Assembly (NCBI RefSeq): GCF_019320115.1
Contig: NC_089581.1
Span: 65,081,310-65,145,309 of the forward strand
DNA length: 64,000 nt
Source of the DNA: Miscanthus floridulus
Taxonomy: Eukaryota; Streptophyta; Magnoliopsida; Poales; Poaceae
Direction of reading: 5' to 3'
The first letter of the stretch is position 1. Each line of letters opens with the position of its first letter. The notes under the pieces were generated by a model. That model was not told where the DNA came from and searched no databases. It worked only from the letters and a program-made list of their open reading frames with translations. Positions 11,521 to 23,806 of this stretch are shown piece after piece. The translations under genes and the position numbers were made by a program.

Positions 11521-14500
11521 TATGGTTGAACCGCCTAATCCAATGCCTCCCAGGAGTACTCGTCTTCCATTAGACACTAAGTATTCAAGGGAGGATACCA
11601 AATTACACGGTTCCGTTGGGCACACCCCAGGTGAGAACCTGAAAATCCATATTTTTCTATCAGGATCACAAATGAGAGAATAAAGCTTACCTCATTCTTA
11701 ACCATTTCTTACATCACTTTTTATGCAACATCAGAGTATAATATGTACTATTAATAATAGTAGAATATGATCATGTTATTAGAGTTATGAACAATTTAAT
11801 TTAACAGTGGAATGTAAACATGTGATCAGAATTACAGCAGATATAAATATCTATTCATGACATAATGAAGCATTAATATATAAACTATGGTAACAGATTA
11901 TAAAACTTTCATTTATAAAAAACAACATCTAGTGAGAGTTATCAATAAAATCTATGATTGCATCATAAAAGAATCCTCTCTGAGCCCACCAGGAGGAATC
12001 CACACCCAAGGGTCGGCTCTAGCATCCACCTATCACCTATAATAGGGGAAATAAAACTCTGAGTACTCAATTATACTCAGCAATACTTACCCGACAAGAG
12101 AAAAGAAAAGACTCCAAGGATATGCAAGGCTATCTGGCTTATGGGTTTATTGCATTTGCAGGAGCATTACTAAATGTGCATCCTTATATTCGTTTCTTAT
12201 TAGCAGTCGCATTAGTTCATTAACTAACCATTCTTTGTAGGCACCTGTGATACTTTCAAGCAGGTGGTAAGCAATCAGATTTCCTTTTACCATCTTTCAT
12301 CTTCTAGTTCTTACTACGATGCTAGAGTTTAGACAAGTCATACCAGAACTGCTAATAAGAGCCCACTACCCTCCTGTCATGGAGTCTAGGTGCCTATCCA
12401 AACTGCGTGAGCTAGCCAGCCAGAGGCCCAAGCGGGGCGCGCGTCTAGCGGCCTAGGCGGGTGCGCGACCAGCGGCCCAGGCGGGCAGCACAAGTCGGCC
12501 CTAGCGCGCGGACGACGGCGACCAGCCAACCCAGCGTGCGGACGCAAGCAGCCCAGCAAGCCGGCGGTGATATTTAAGCGACGATGCCCATGTACTTTTA
12601 TGTAATCCACCCGCAGGACATTACACACTTTCAACACTATTTACATGGGTCACGTATTTGCATAGGGAACCCTAAACAAAATTTCTACTTCACTTCTAAC
12701 CCTTCTCCCTTCTTTGGTGAAATAGAGGAGAAGAGGAACGCATGTAGGAGCCTCTCCGATGACTGGGTCTAGTAGGGGAGGGCGCCACGGTGACGATGGG
12801 ACAGCCAACTCCCATCGTGGGTCCCTCCGCGACCCTAGGGAGGCAGCGGCACGGCCGGAGGCGGTGCCAGGCGTCGGGACCATGCACAGCGACGGCCGTA
12901 GAGCAGAGCAGAGGAGCGCTAGGGTGAAGTCGATTCCAGCGGGGTGGCCACCGACAGCGTTGGCTCACCCGCACCTAGCAGACACGGCACACCCCCACCA
13001 CGGGCCTGCTCGCCGTGGCAGGGCGTAGCGGCCTGGCTACCCATGCACAATGTGGCGGTGCCCCGAGCAGGGACCATGGGCATGGTGGCAGCCACGCTAT
13101 GCCAGAGGTGGCACACGGTAGCGGAGATGAAACGGCGTAGGGAGGTGCACGGCCGTGACCGGGCTTGCCTGGTCATGGCACGGACCGAGGTGGAGCAATG
13201 CGGGGTTCGGAAGGGGCAACACAGCGGCGGGGGAGCGGGGGAGTCGCGCGTAGGCAGACAACACCAGGGGGAGCTACGGCGTGGAAGGGGTAGCGGTTCA
13301 GTGCCACCGAGGGCTCGTGGGCGTGCGCGCACATGCGAAGGACTAGGCGACGGCGAGCATCGTTGGGCTATAGGTGTGCGGTGGCAATGAGAGCACGACC
13401 ACACTGGGGTGCAGGGCGCGCACGGGACAAGCGGCTCGGCACACACGCGAGGGAGAGGCCAGCGACTCAACGGTGGCACTACCACAGTGGGGACGAGGCA
13501 CGTCATGGTGACGTGGTGGCTCAGGCGACTGCGGGTGCGTCAACCTGGGACCAGGCACGCTTGCACATGTGACGATCGATGACTTCAGCGCGCCGTGGTG
13601 CTGTGAACAAGCTAGGAGGGAGGGCAGCACAGGTGTGTGAGAGGAAGAGCAAAGAGCCGCATGTGGCTTGGGCGCGCCTGCGTATATGGTGGCTGGGAAG
13701 CGAAGTCGGCGGCTAGCAGCAAAGAGAGGGAGAGCAGACAGAGACAGTATAGAGCAAGCGCGAGGACGGTAGCGCTTGAGCTCAGCCCTGAGCTAGTCCA
13801 TGGCAGATGCGTGCTAGCAGTAGAGCGAGAGAGAGTGGAGTCTGAGCAGGAGCTAGGGCACTGATGCTGCATGCAGAGGAGCTGGAGAGCAGGGGAGGGG
13901 AGAAGGGCGGCTTTGCGCACGGTGCATCGGTGGGGAGGACACACGAGCAAACTCAGCGGTCTTCCTATAGGGTGTTTCCGAGCAAAGCCGCGAGAAAGCT
14001 TGTGCACATGGCCTACTGCGTTCGTCTAGTATGGCAGTAGTACCACGCAGAGAAGAGATAAGCAGAGGCAGGCAAGCAAAGAAAAAGAAAGAGCAAACAA
14101 GACTTGACAACACGGCGTGACACAACTAAATTGGATGACTAACTCCAAGCGGGGAACGCAGATGATCGTCTATCGAACAGGACGACGGTGAGGTGCCTTG
14201 TCACCCTAGGAGCCGGAACAAACGGCCACTACACAACGACTGCTACGCGGCACGAATGCACGATGGGTAGATGGATCAAGAGGTGAGGAACGCGCCATGA
14301 TCATCATCGGCTATGTCACAGCGGCCACACGTATTGATGGCACTCGGCTCGGTAGGCACAGTGAGGATACAGACATGGTAACGGCAATGGAACAGCCCAC
14401 CGATAAGCGGCATCGGCAGCGCGGCTATAGAGGCGAGGCTGGCAACGAGGCAAGCGCACAACAAGGCAACGACCAGGCTAGGCGTAGGTGTCCATGAGTC

Positions 14501-14983
14501 CATTGTGTTTTTGCCATTTTCTTTTACCAAAATATATAAATAATTAAGTACTTACAAATATGTCAATATCCCTTGATCACTGGCATCCATGCACACATGC
14601 AAATATTTATTGTATGTTTAAACGTATACTTATCTAGAGAGATACACTCGGAAAGAAATAAGTTTGTACACTACTTTAATTAATATAGCAACATCTTATC
14701 AAAATGAAATACATGATTGTATATATAGCTATATATATATATCTATATCGGTTTACTAATTTAGACAATTAGCAACATCTAAGCACAAGAAAAATTTCAA
14801 CAAAGCTTGGATTTAATTTAGATTCAAAAGCTATATATATATAACGTTCTATTTAATAATGTATTTTATTTCATTCTATTTTTTAGTTCTCTTCTACTCT
14901 AATCTTGTTCTAATTTATTATTAACAAGTTAATAATTACATGTTTAGCGCTAACAGGGCTTATGTAACACTGGAGGTGTTACA
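11521..14983 (-). repeat. Chimeric, internally deleted LTR B
   Basis: Length is 3,463 bp. Its left 885 bp match the start of LTR C. At 12405/12406 it jumps to sequence matching LTR A from 5461 onward. The junction shares only two bases (TG) and about 1.4 kb of LTR is missing. The chimera is the breakpoint of the 6,945 bp tandem duplication. Confidence 0.8.
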
Positions 14984-16794
14984 ACCAACCCCCCTAAAAA
15001 GAATCTCATCCCGAGATTCAAAGTAAGACCAGAAGAGGGAAAACATGATTACATTTTGTAGATCAGGGATTACACGAAAGATTACATGACTTCGAATACT
15101 AAACCAGATGGGGATTTAGAGATACCTAGTTAAGAGCAACCTAATACAACCAAAGCTTAATCCAGAAGTCGAGATAGACGAGGACAATGGAGAAACAACA
15201 GGAAGATGATTATCCAAAATATGGTGTAGGTCCAATAGATCTACAAACAGGAGACTAAGAAGTCAAACATCGTGAACCCTAAGACCAACTAACTAAAGGG
15301 AACTTGAACTTCTTCACCGAACCTAGATCCTTTCTTCTTCTCAGATTACACCATCACCTCAGACTAACAAACCTAGCTCCACAATGGCGACTGGATCTCA
15401 ACAGCTCTGCTCTGAATGCGAGGGAATGGGGATGAAGAAGAAGAGCAAGGACCAAGGGCATCTTATAGTGGTGAATGGAGGTGGGGGGCAACACAGCCGG
15501 AAGTAGAGGTGGTGTGCATGGGAGACACAAATGAGTCATGCCGTGGGGATAAACTCAGCCATGGTGCTCTTCCTACACAAGTGAGCGGAGGGAAATAAAG
15601 AAGGGGAGATAAGAATGTGTGCTCGACGAGGAAGGCATGCGGGCGGCCATGTCCCCAAAAGAAGAAAGAAGAGAAGGAAGAGGGGTCTGGTACGGGGACG
15701 AGGCGTGGGGGTCGAGAGCCAACTGGATGCTAAGGGAAAAGAGAACACACAGTGCACGTAGACAGCGAGTGTGGCACGATACTGTGGCCACGCAAAAATG
15801 GGGTGCTAAAGGTCCCGACACAGACGGTGTCCGCAGGGCACGCAACGAAATAACCTAGCATGCGTAGCACGATCAAGCTAGACACAGGACTTGGGACATG
15901 ACGTCCACTCATGCTTTTACAATCACTCCCGACTACCCATGGCTAACTTTCCTTACTACTCTTCTTTTCTTCCCGTCCTTGTCCACAATATGCACCAACC
16001 TTTGTATGAATTGAGTTCACGACATACATGCTTTCTCCAAAACCACCTCCTCATGTTTACCTTGAGAGAACACTATTTCATCAACCTATTAGAGATTTCC
16101 CGTTTGAACACCTAAACATTTTCAAGGAGAATATTTTGTAGCAAAAATGGTACGGCGGTATAACTTGGTAAAGGTACTTGGTCAACAACCTTGATACTAG
16201 CAGTGTGCCGAGCAGCGTCACCATGTGGCAGCTGTTCCATAGGGAGCCCTCGGTTTCATTGCGGCACCATAAGCTATTAACCAGGCAACTATTACCAACT
16301 TACACGCCATGAAGGCGGTGGGGTCATAGACCATAGAATAAGAGGAGTACTGCAAGGGGAGATTCAAACAACAAGGGACAAGAAATTCAAATCCAATGGC
16401 GGATTTGATTTATAGAGATTCAAGTGTTCTATTGGGACATCCACAATTAGTCGATACAGTGTCCTATGTTATCCAATCATGGCTGGTCTGCTGGCATCTG
16501 AATGGTAACTTCTCTTGTAACACACTTAACATCGTCCTTGAAAACTCTAAGCACGTCCCACAAACTTAAGAGTAGATGGACGGAAATAACACCATAAAAT
16601 AAATAAACTGCATATTCCAACAGGTCTTATAGGCATTCACTCTCCCATTCACTGACTCATCATTCACTACGGTCGGACTACCTCAACAACTACAGATGAA
16701 AAACAACAACAAGAGTATAATGCTGGAGAGCAGCAAAAAAAAGCACTACTACTATGGGTACAACATCCCAAGGCAACTAATTTACTCTAGACCA
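14984..16794 (-). other. Internal region of the gypsy-type element, 3' half, duplicate copy
   Basis: Duplicate of 8039-9849, with the same polypurine tract and no recognisable coding sequence. Confidence 0.6.
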
Positions 16795-17690
16795 CGCATC
16801 TTCATTCCTGGCTCGGCGAATTCTTCTACCACACTGGCTATGGATCTGCCTCTTCTTTGGGCAAAGGCTGAGTGAGAGGAATCAAGGGCTCTACTTCTAA
16901 CACTTCCGAGGGTGGGGGTGCTGGCGGCACTACAACACCGGTTCTCCTTCTTTCACGCGGGTGGACAGGGATCCCCTCCAATATCGAGGACTCCTGCCTT
17001 TCAGCAGTCAGCGTCCTCCAGCTTGGCCCTAGTGACAAGATAGGCTTCTCCCAACTGATGGACATGCCGGTCTTTAGCCTCCTTCAGAGCTTCCGACATG
17101 GCAGTCTCCCGACTCTCCGCGGCTGCCGTACTAGCATGTGCTTTGGCAAGTTGCACCTGGAGCATCCTAGAGAAGATCTCGGCCTCCTTGGCTCGATGGA
17201 GGCACTTCCATCATCTCTGACGCTTGCTAGTCATACTGCTCATCTAGAGCAAGCAAGTATGTGGTCCAAGTGCACCATGGTAGGACTATCTTATCGTGCA
17301 TCCTACCCTTGCAAAGCCTCCATGTGAGCCCTCCATGCCGGTCGATTCTTTTCCAAAGGTGGAAAGAACCTCATGGGGGTACTGAGCAATGGGCTCCTCA
17401 TAGATCTAGCATAGGTACCATAAGGCTTTGTGGGCCATAACCTGTTAGGTGTCGATGAAGTGAAACCCAGTTGCGGTCACATTCCAGGCTTTAGTGAGGT
17501 TGGAGAACTCTTCACTCTTCCCAATATAGATGGTAACCTCACACTGCTCGGTGCCATGCTTCTCATACTCATGGCCCTCATACTCAGGATAATCTTTGAC
17601 TCCAAACTTTTGTAGGGTAGCATGCAGGATTCTAGGAAAACCCTCAAAGTTCAGGCAATAGCAACTAACCTAGGCTCCTGCCATTCCTGG
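16795..17690 (-). pseudogene. Decayed gag-like ORF of the gypsy-type element (copy 2)
   Basis: Duplicate of the remnant at 9850-10745 with the same in-frame stops, among them those flanking VMAHKALWYLC. It therefore duplicated after the gene had already decayed. Confidence 0.55.
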
Positions 17691-18451
17691 CGGTGGTTGG
17701 AAGGATGGACTGAGTGAATCCTGCATGCTACAAGGAAAAGCTAAGCGAGCTAAAGTGCACCGAGTGGTGGTACCAATGGCTAAGCCAGGCTCTACTTATA
17801 AGGCAGAGCGTTCAGTGGTCCTAGCGTGGTCCACTAGGATTCCAGCATGGGATCACTACGAATGAATCGACCAAATCTTTCGCGCGTTCGAGGCAAGCGA
17901 TGTTCGAGACCATTACTGACTAGTATGACTGCAGGGCAAGTGTCCAACAAGAGTACAGAAAAGGGTACAGGGAGATGTGGGTCACGACCATCGTGAACCA
18001 CAGGCGAACGCAAAGCATGAAGCCAAAGTGCAAAAACAACTCTAGAATAGGAACGAGTCAGTCATGCATAATACGACATGCGTGGCACCTATGGAGGGCG
18101 TATCTGCAAGCAATACAACACTACAATGCACAAACAGGATATGCATGAATGCACATCCTAAACGTCCTTTCACTGTTGCCAACATATAGGGCAACCGTTC
18201 TTAGATTTTTGGCACATCGTTCTCTTCCTATAACTAATCGATACTATTGAACTATGCTTACGGTCAGTGTACCTATAGAAAAATTTGATTAAGCCTACCT
18301 AAGTCAGCAGAGTGCCAGCTATCCTGGATACATAACCATAGTAATAGGGCTACTTATATAACTTTGCATAAAACATGTTATTCTTTTAAAAAGAATTTGT
18401 TGTCAAATTTTATTTTAGAAAAGGTTTTCGAAGCTTTATTTCCTCATTTAT
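17691..18451 (-). other. Leader region of the gypsy-type element (copy 2)
   Basis: Duplicate of 10746-11506, with no coding sequence seen. Confidence 0.5.
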
Positions 18452-18463
18452 GCTCTGATACCA
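18452..18463 (-). other. Primer-binding site (initiator-Met tRNA type), copy 2
   Basis: The reverse strand reads TGGTATCAGAGC two bases from the LTR boundary at 18466. Same as 11507-11518. Confidence 0.85.
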
Positions 18464-18465
18464 CC

Positions 18466-21400
18466 TATGGTTGAACCGCCTAATCCAATGCCTCCCAGGA
18501 GTACTCGTCTTCCATTAGACACTAAGTATTCAAGGGAGGATACCAAATTACACGGTTCCGTTGGGCACACCCCAGGTGAGAACCTGAAAATCCATATTTT
18601 TCTATCAGGATCACAAATGAGAGAATAAAGCTTACCTCATTCTTAACCATTTCTTACATCACTTTTTATGCAACATCAGAGTATAATATGTACTATTAAT
18701 AATAGTAGAATATGATCATGTTATTAGAGTTATGAACAATTTAATTTAACAGTGGAATGTAAACATGTGATCAGAATTACAGCAGATATAAATATCTATT
18801 CATGACATAATGAAGCATTAATATATAAACTATGGTAACAGATTATAAAACTTTCATTTATAAAAAACAACATCTAGTGAGAGTTATCAATAAAATCTAT
18901 GATTGCATCATAAAAGAATCCTCTCTGAGCCCACCAGGAGGAATCCACACCCAAGGGTCGGCTCTAGCATCCACCTATCACCTATAATAGGGGAAATAAA
19001 ACTCTGAGTACTCAATTATACTCAGCAATACTTACCCGACAAGAGAAAAGAAAAGACTCCAAGGATATGCAAGGCTATCTGGCTTATGGGTTTATTGCAT
19101 TTGCAGGAGCATTACTAAATGTGCATCCTTATATTCGTTTCTTATTAGCAGTCGCATTAGTTCATTAACTAACCATTCTTTGTAGGCACCTGTGATACTT
19201 TCAAGCAGGTGGTAAGCAATCAGATTTCCTTTTACCATCTTTCATCTTCTAGTTCTTACTACGATGCTAGAGTTTAGACAAGTCATACCAGAACTGCTAA
19301 TAAGAGCCCACTACCCTCCTGTCATGGAGTCTAGGTGCCTATCCAAACTGGGACTCCTAAGCCCTCGCCCTTGAGTCCCAGACTCAGTGCGGTGCAAGGA
19401 CCTCCAATACCAAAAAACCACCCTAACTAGTCGGTCCAGAAAGAGCCGAAACCCATGACAAGAGAGTAACAAGTCTTCCCTACTGCCCATACCTAAGTAT
19501 GTGCTCGGGATAATAAGTCTGTAACTTACCTATCGTCCAATGCAACGACCGATCCTTAACTGACACAGACATGGAATATAGTGTAACTAAACTATGCCCC
19601 GTTGGCCGCAGGACACAACCTCTTACACCCACCAATACCCAAACCATGTCCCTGCCCGATCTCCATTTTCCTTTCCACCATTTTATATATTCCAAGTGAC
19701 AATAATACAGCAATATATTTCCTATCTCTCGCGAGTGACAGACAATCACTCGACTTGTATCGGAGACCTATAGCATAGCAATCTACATGATCCTATCATA
19801 CTAGTACGACTCATAGGATAAAGATATATATATATGCACGTGGGTTTCATTCAACTCCTTAAAACTTAATGCACAAATATAATTTAAAGTGCGGAAAAGT
19901 AGGGGTTATGCATCGGGGCTTGCCTAGGTAAGATATAATCTGAAGTTAGTTTTCCTTCATGGCGACATGATCTCTAATAGTACCATTTCTCTAGCAACTC
20001 CCGATGACTCTGTGATCCATCAACTTCCCTATTATGATATGCAATGCGATGCAATGCAAAGACATAATTAATCAACTGCCACCGTGATACATAAAATACG
20101 ATTTACGCCTTTCAAGTTAACAAGATAGTTCTAACGACTAATGTACTAATCTATGTATCAACATCATTGAGAAAGGTGTCATTTCACCCACAAGTATTTT
20201 AGTTATACAATTCCGTGGAGTTACTTTATCCCGTTTTATCGATTTAATCTTTATTCAAAATAGGGCATCATTATCTACTCTAGAAAACTAATTATTATAG
20301 AGCTACAAAAATTACAGTGTGAAGCTAATAATATCAGTAATTTACTATAAAATTTTTAGAGTCAACACTATCACCAATTTATCACGGAAATTCCTAAAAG
20401 TTCATATTTTAACAATATTAAACATTTTAAATAATTAGAGCAACCCCCGAAAACATTTTAAAACTAGATGAACCAACTATGCTAATAGATAGATCATGAT
20501 TTTAGGAGCCTAAGAAAATTAATTTTATATTTTTGGACTCCTAAATGATTTTATATTTAAATTACAAAATCAGCTTAGAATCTATTTTAGGAAATCTTCG
20601 CTAATTCGTTGGAAAAAAACAAAAAGAAAACCGTGGCCCAAATAGCCCATGGCGAGCGTGGCCCCAGCACGGCCCACAACCGGCGAGTCGGCCTAACAAC
20701 GTGGCCTAGGCGGGGGAGCCTAGCATGCGAGAGCCGGACGGCCAGCGGCCCTAGGCGGGTGCAGCACAAGCCTGGCCCAGCGCGCGAACACAAGCGGCCT
20801 AGCAAGTCGGCGGTGGTATTGAAGCGATGAGGCCCCTATACTTTTACGTAATCCACCCATAGGACATTACACACATTCAACACTATTTACATGGGTCATG
20901 TATTTGCATAGGGAACCCTGAACAAAATTTCTACTTCACTTCTTACCCTTCTCCCTTCTTCTGTGAAACAGAGGAGTAGAGGAACACGCGTAGGAGACTC
21001 ACCGATGGCCGAGTCCAGCAGGGGAGGGCGCCACGGTGGCGATGGGATGGCCAGCTCCCAGCACGAGTCCCTCCACGACCCCAAGGCAGCCATGGCCATG
21101 GCATGGTCGAAGGCGGTGCCAGGTGTCGAGACCACGCATAGCGACGGCCGCAGAGCAGAGCAGAGGAGCGTCGGGGCGAAGTCAATTTTGATAGGGTGGC
21201 CACTGGCGGTGTCAGCTTCACTCACACCAGGTAGACATGGTGCACCCCCAGCTAGGCCCTGCTCGCCGTGGTAGGGCGCAGTGGCCTGGCTACCCGCGCA
21301 CAGCATGGCGGTGGCCCAAGCAGGGACTGCGGGCATGGCGGCGGCCACGCTACACCAGAGGTGGCACACGGCAGCGGAGACAAAATGGGGTAGGGAGGTG

Positions 21401-23241
21401 CACGGCCGTGACCGGGCTCGCCTGGTCATGGCGCGGACCAAGGTGGAGCAACGCAGGGCTCGGAAGGGGCAGCGCAGCAGTGGGGGAGCGGGGGAGTCAC
21501 GTGCGGGCAGGCAGTGCTAGGGGGAGCTACAGCGTGGAAGGGGTAGTGGTTCAGCGTGACCGAGGGCTCGCGTGCTCACGTGCACACACGAAGGACCAGG
21601 TGACGGCGGGCGCCGTTGAGCTGCAGGCATGCGGTGGCAACAAGAACACAGCCGTGCTAGGGTGCAGGGTGTGCATGGGACAACGTGGCTCAGCACGCAT
21701 GTGAGGGAGAGGCCAGCGACTCGGTGGCGACACTGCCACGGCGGGGACAAGGCACGGCACAATGACATGGTGGCTCGGACGACTATAGGCACGGCAACCC
21801 GGGCCTAGGCACGCTTGCATGTGCGACGGCCGATGACTTCAGTGCACCACGGCACTATGGACAAGCTAGGAGGGAGGGCAGCACAGGCACGCGAGGGGAA
21901 GAGCAAAGAGCCACATGCAGCTCGGGCACGCCTGCATATGCGGTGGCTAGGCAGCGGCATTGGTGGCTGGCAGCAAAGAGAGGGAGAGCGGACAGAGATA
22001 GTACAGAGCAAGCGCAAGGATGGCAGCGCTTGAGCTCAGCCCCGAGCTAGTCCATGGTGGATGTGTGCTAGCAGCAGAGCGAGAGAGAAAGGGGAGGCTG
22101 AGCATGAGCTGGGGCGCCGATGCTGCATGTGGAGGAGCTAGGAGTAGGGGAGGGGAGAAGGGCGGCTCTATGCACGATGCATCAGTGGGGAGGACACATG
22201 AGCGAACAAGGCGGTCTTCCTATAGGGTGTTTCTGAGCAAAGCCGCAAGAAAGCATGAGCACATGGCCTACTGTGTTCGACCAGTACGGCAGTAGTACCA
22301 CGTAGAGAAGAGACAAGAAGAGGCAGGCAAGCAGAGAAAAAAGAAAGAGCAAACATGACTCAACAACGTAGCGTGACGCAACTAAATTGGATGACTGACT
22401 CCGAGCAGTGAACACACCACGTCGTCTATCGATCAGGACGACAGTGAGGTGCCTTGTCACCCCAGGAGCCGGAACAGACGGCCACTACGTGATGACTGCT
22501 ACGCGGCATGAATGCACGATGGGTAGATAGATCAAGAGGCGAGGAACGCACCACAATCATCATCAGCTATGTCACAATGGCCACACGTATTGTTGGCACT
22601 AGGCTCAACGGGCACAACGAGGAGATGGACGCGGTAACGGCAACGGAACAGCCCGCCGAGAAGCGGCGTCGGCAGCGCGGCCACAGAGGCGAGGCTGGCA
22701 ACGAGGCCAGCGCGCAACAAGGCAATGACGAGGCTAGAAGTAGGCGTCCATGAGTGCGTTGTGTTTTTGCCATTTTCTTTTACCAAAATATATAAATAAT
22801 TAAGTACTTACAAATATGTCATTATCCCTTTATCACTGACATCCATACACACATGCAAATATTTATTGTATGTTTAAACATATACTTATCTAGAGAGATA
22901 CACTCAGAAAGAAATAAGTTTGTATATTACTTTAATTAATATAGCAGCATGCTTATCAAAACGAAATACGTGAGTGTATGTATATATATCTCTATCGGTT
23001 TACTAATTTAGACAATTATCAACATCTAAGCACAAGAAAAAATTCAACAAAGCTCGAATTTAATTTAGATTCAAAAGCTATATATAGATATATATATATA
23101 TAACATTCTATTTAATAATGTATTTTATTTCATTCTATTTTTAATTCTCTTCTACTCTAATCTTGCTCTAATTTATTATTAACAAGTTAATAATTACATG
23201 TTTAGCGCTAACAGAGCTCATGTAACACTGGAGGTGTTACA
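18466..23241 (-). repeat. Long LTR C of the gypsy-type element (its 5' LTR)
   Basis: Length is 4,776 bp and it ends GGTGTTACA before the CGATG target duplication. It has the same composition profile as LTR A, with a GC-rich middle (about 20620-22750) open in many frames. A run of TATATA lies near 23076-23102. It is diverged from LTR A by several percent in the stretches aligned by eye, with small indels. Confidence 0.8.
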
Positions 23242-23806
23242 CGATGGCACTGTTCATCATCCTGGCAACACACTCAACACTGACCAGACGCTGGTGACTA
23301 ATCGACCAGACGCTGGAACTGCAGCGGCCGATCGAGTACAGAGAGGTTCCAGAGCGGCGAAGTTGCGACCGGATGCGTCCGGTAGCATGTGACCGGACGC
23401 CATCAGCATCCGATCAGTTGATCGAGCTCTAATGGTCAGGACAACTGGACACATCTGGTCAGGACGAAAGCAACATCTAGTCAGTAGTAGAAAAGCAGGA
23501 TTTCGTTCCCAATGGCTACTTTCTCAGCGGGGCTTATAAATAGACCCTCTAACTGGCCATTTGAGATGTGTGGAGTAGAGGAAACATACCATGGGTTTTG
23601 ATACACCATTTTAGTGATCTCCACTTGCATAGTGCTTAGTGATTCATTAGGTGATTAGCGTAGGTGCTTTACGAAGTGCTTAGGTTGATTAGACCACCGC
23701 CTATGCGCTTGCTCTAGGTTTAGGCCTAGTGTTTAGTGAGGTTTGCATACCTCTTATCACTCGGTGCTTGCGCGCACCATTGTTGTACATCAGAGGGGCT
23801 TGTAGT
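23242..23806 (+). repeat. 3' LTR of the Copia-like element, middle segment
   Basis: The host LTR resumes after the gypsy element, starting with the CGATG target duplication. It contains repeated GACCGG/CCGGACG motifs like those in 3010-3150 and a TATA box. The stretch is copied again at 27998-28562. Confidence 0.7.
23535..23542 (+). promoter_or_regulatory. Predicted TATA box of the Copia-like LTR
   Basis: TATAAATA inside GGGGCTTATAAATAGACC, the only strong TATA motif in this LTR. It lies upstream of the probable U3/R boundary. The copy in tandem duplication 2 is at 28291-28298. It is predicted from the motif alone. Confidence 0.5.

Larger units (their letters stand above)
5461..12405. repeat. 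Tandem duplication 1, copy 1 (6,945 bp)
   Basis: The unit runs from the middle of LTR A through the internal region into the start of the next LTR. Every stretch I compared matches 12406-19350 at a constant offset of 6,945, including both gag remnants, both PBS sites and all chance open frames. No difference was noticed. The parental junctions are CATG|CGTGAG on the left and AACTG|GGACTC on the right. Confidence 0.88.
12406..19350. repeat. Tandem duplication 1, copy 2 (6,945 bp)
   Basis: Direct, head-to-tail copy of 5461-12405. The two end points lie at non-equivalent positions of the two LTRs (about 2.3 kb and 0.9 kb into the LTR) with 2 bp of shared sequence. Unequal crossing-over between LTRs therefore does not explain it. 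Confidence 0.88.
3162..23241 (-). mobile_element. Ty3-gypsy-type LTR retrotransposon, reverse strand, internally tandem-duplicated, non-autonomous
   Basis: Ends are TGTGGTAGAACC on the left and GGTGTTACA on the right, with CGATG on both sides (3157-3161 and 23242-23246). On the reverse strand the order is LTR, PBS matching the initiator-Met tRNA 3' end (TGGTATCAGAGC), a decayed gag-like region, a polypurine tract, and LTR. A 6,945 bp tandem duplication has turned LTR-internal-LTR into LTR-internal-chimeric LTR-internal-LTR. Without it the element would be about 13.1 kb: two LTRs of 4.8-4.9 kb around 3.48 kb of internal sequence. No pol domain is visible. Very long LTRs are known in grass Tekay/Del-clade elements such as maize Prem1, Xilon and Tekay; assignment to that clade is inference. 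Confidence 0.82.
19051..23806. repeat. Tandem duplication 2, copy 1 (4,756 bp)
   Basis: The unit runs from inside LTR C, across the insertion point and target duplication, into the Copia-like host LTR (23242-23806). It recurs at 23807-28562 with constant offset 4,756 and no difference noticed. The junction GTAGT|AAAAGAC is blunt, with no shared bases. Confidence 0.88.

Noticed and set aside
20896..21441. 181-codon reverse open frame in LTR C (also at 25652-26197)
   Set aside because: Same explanation: GC-rich LTR sequence, not conserved with LTR A beyond nucleotide similarity.
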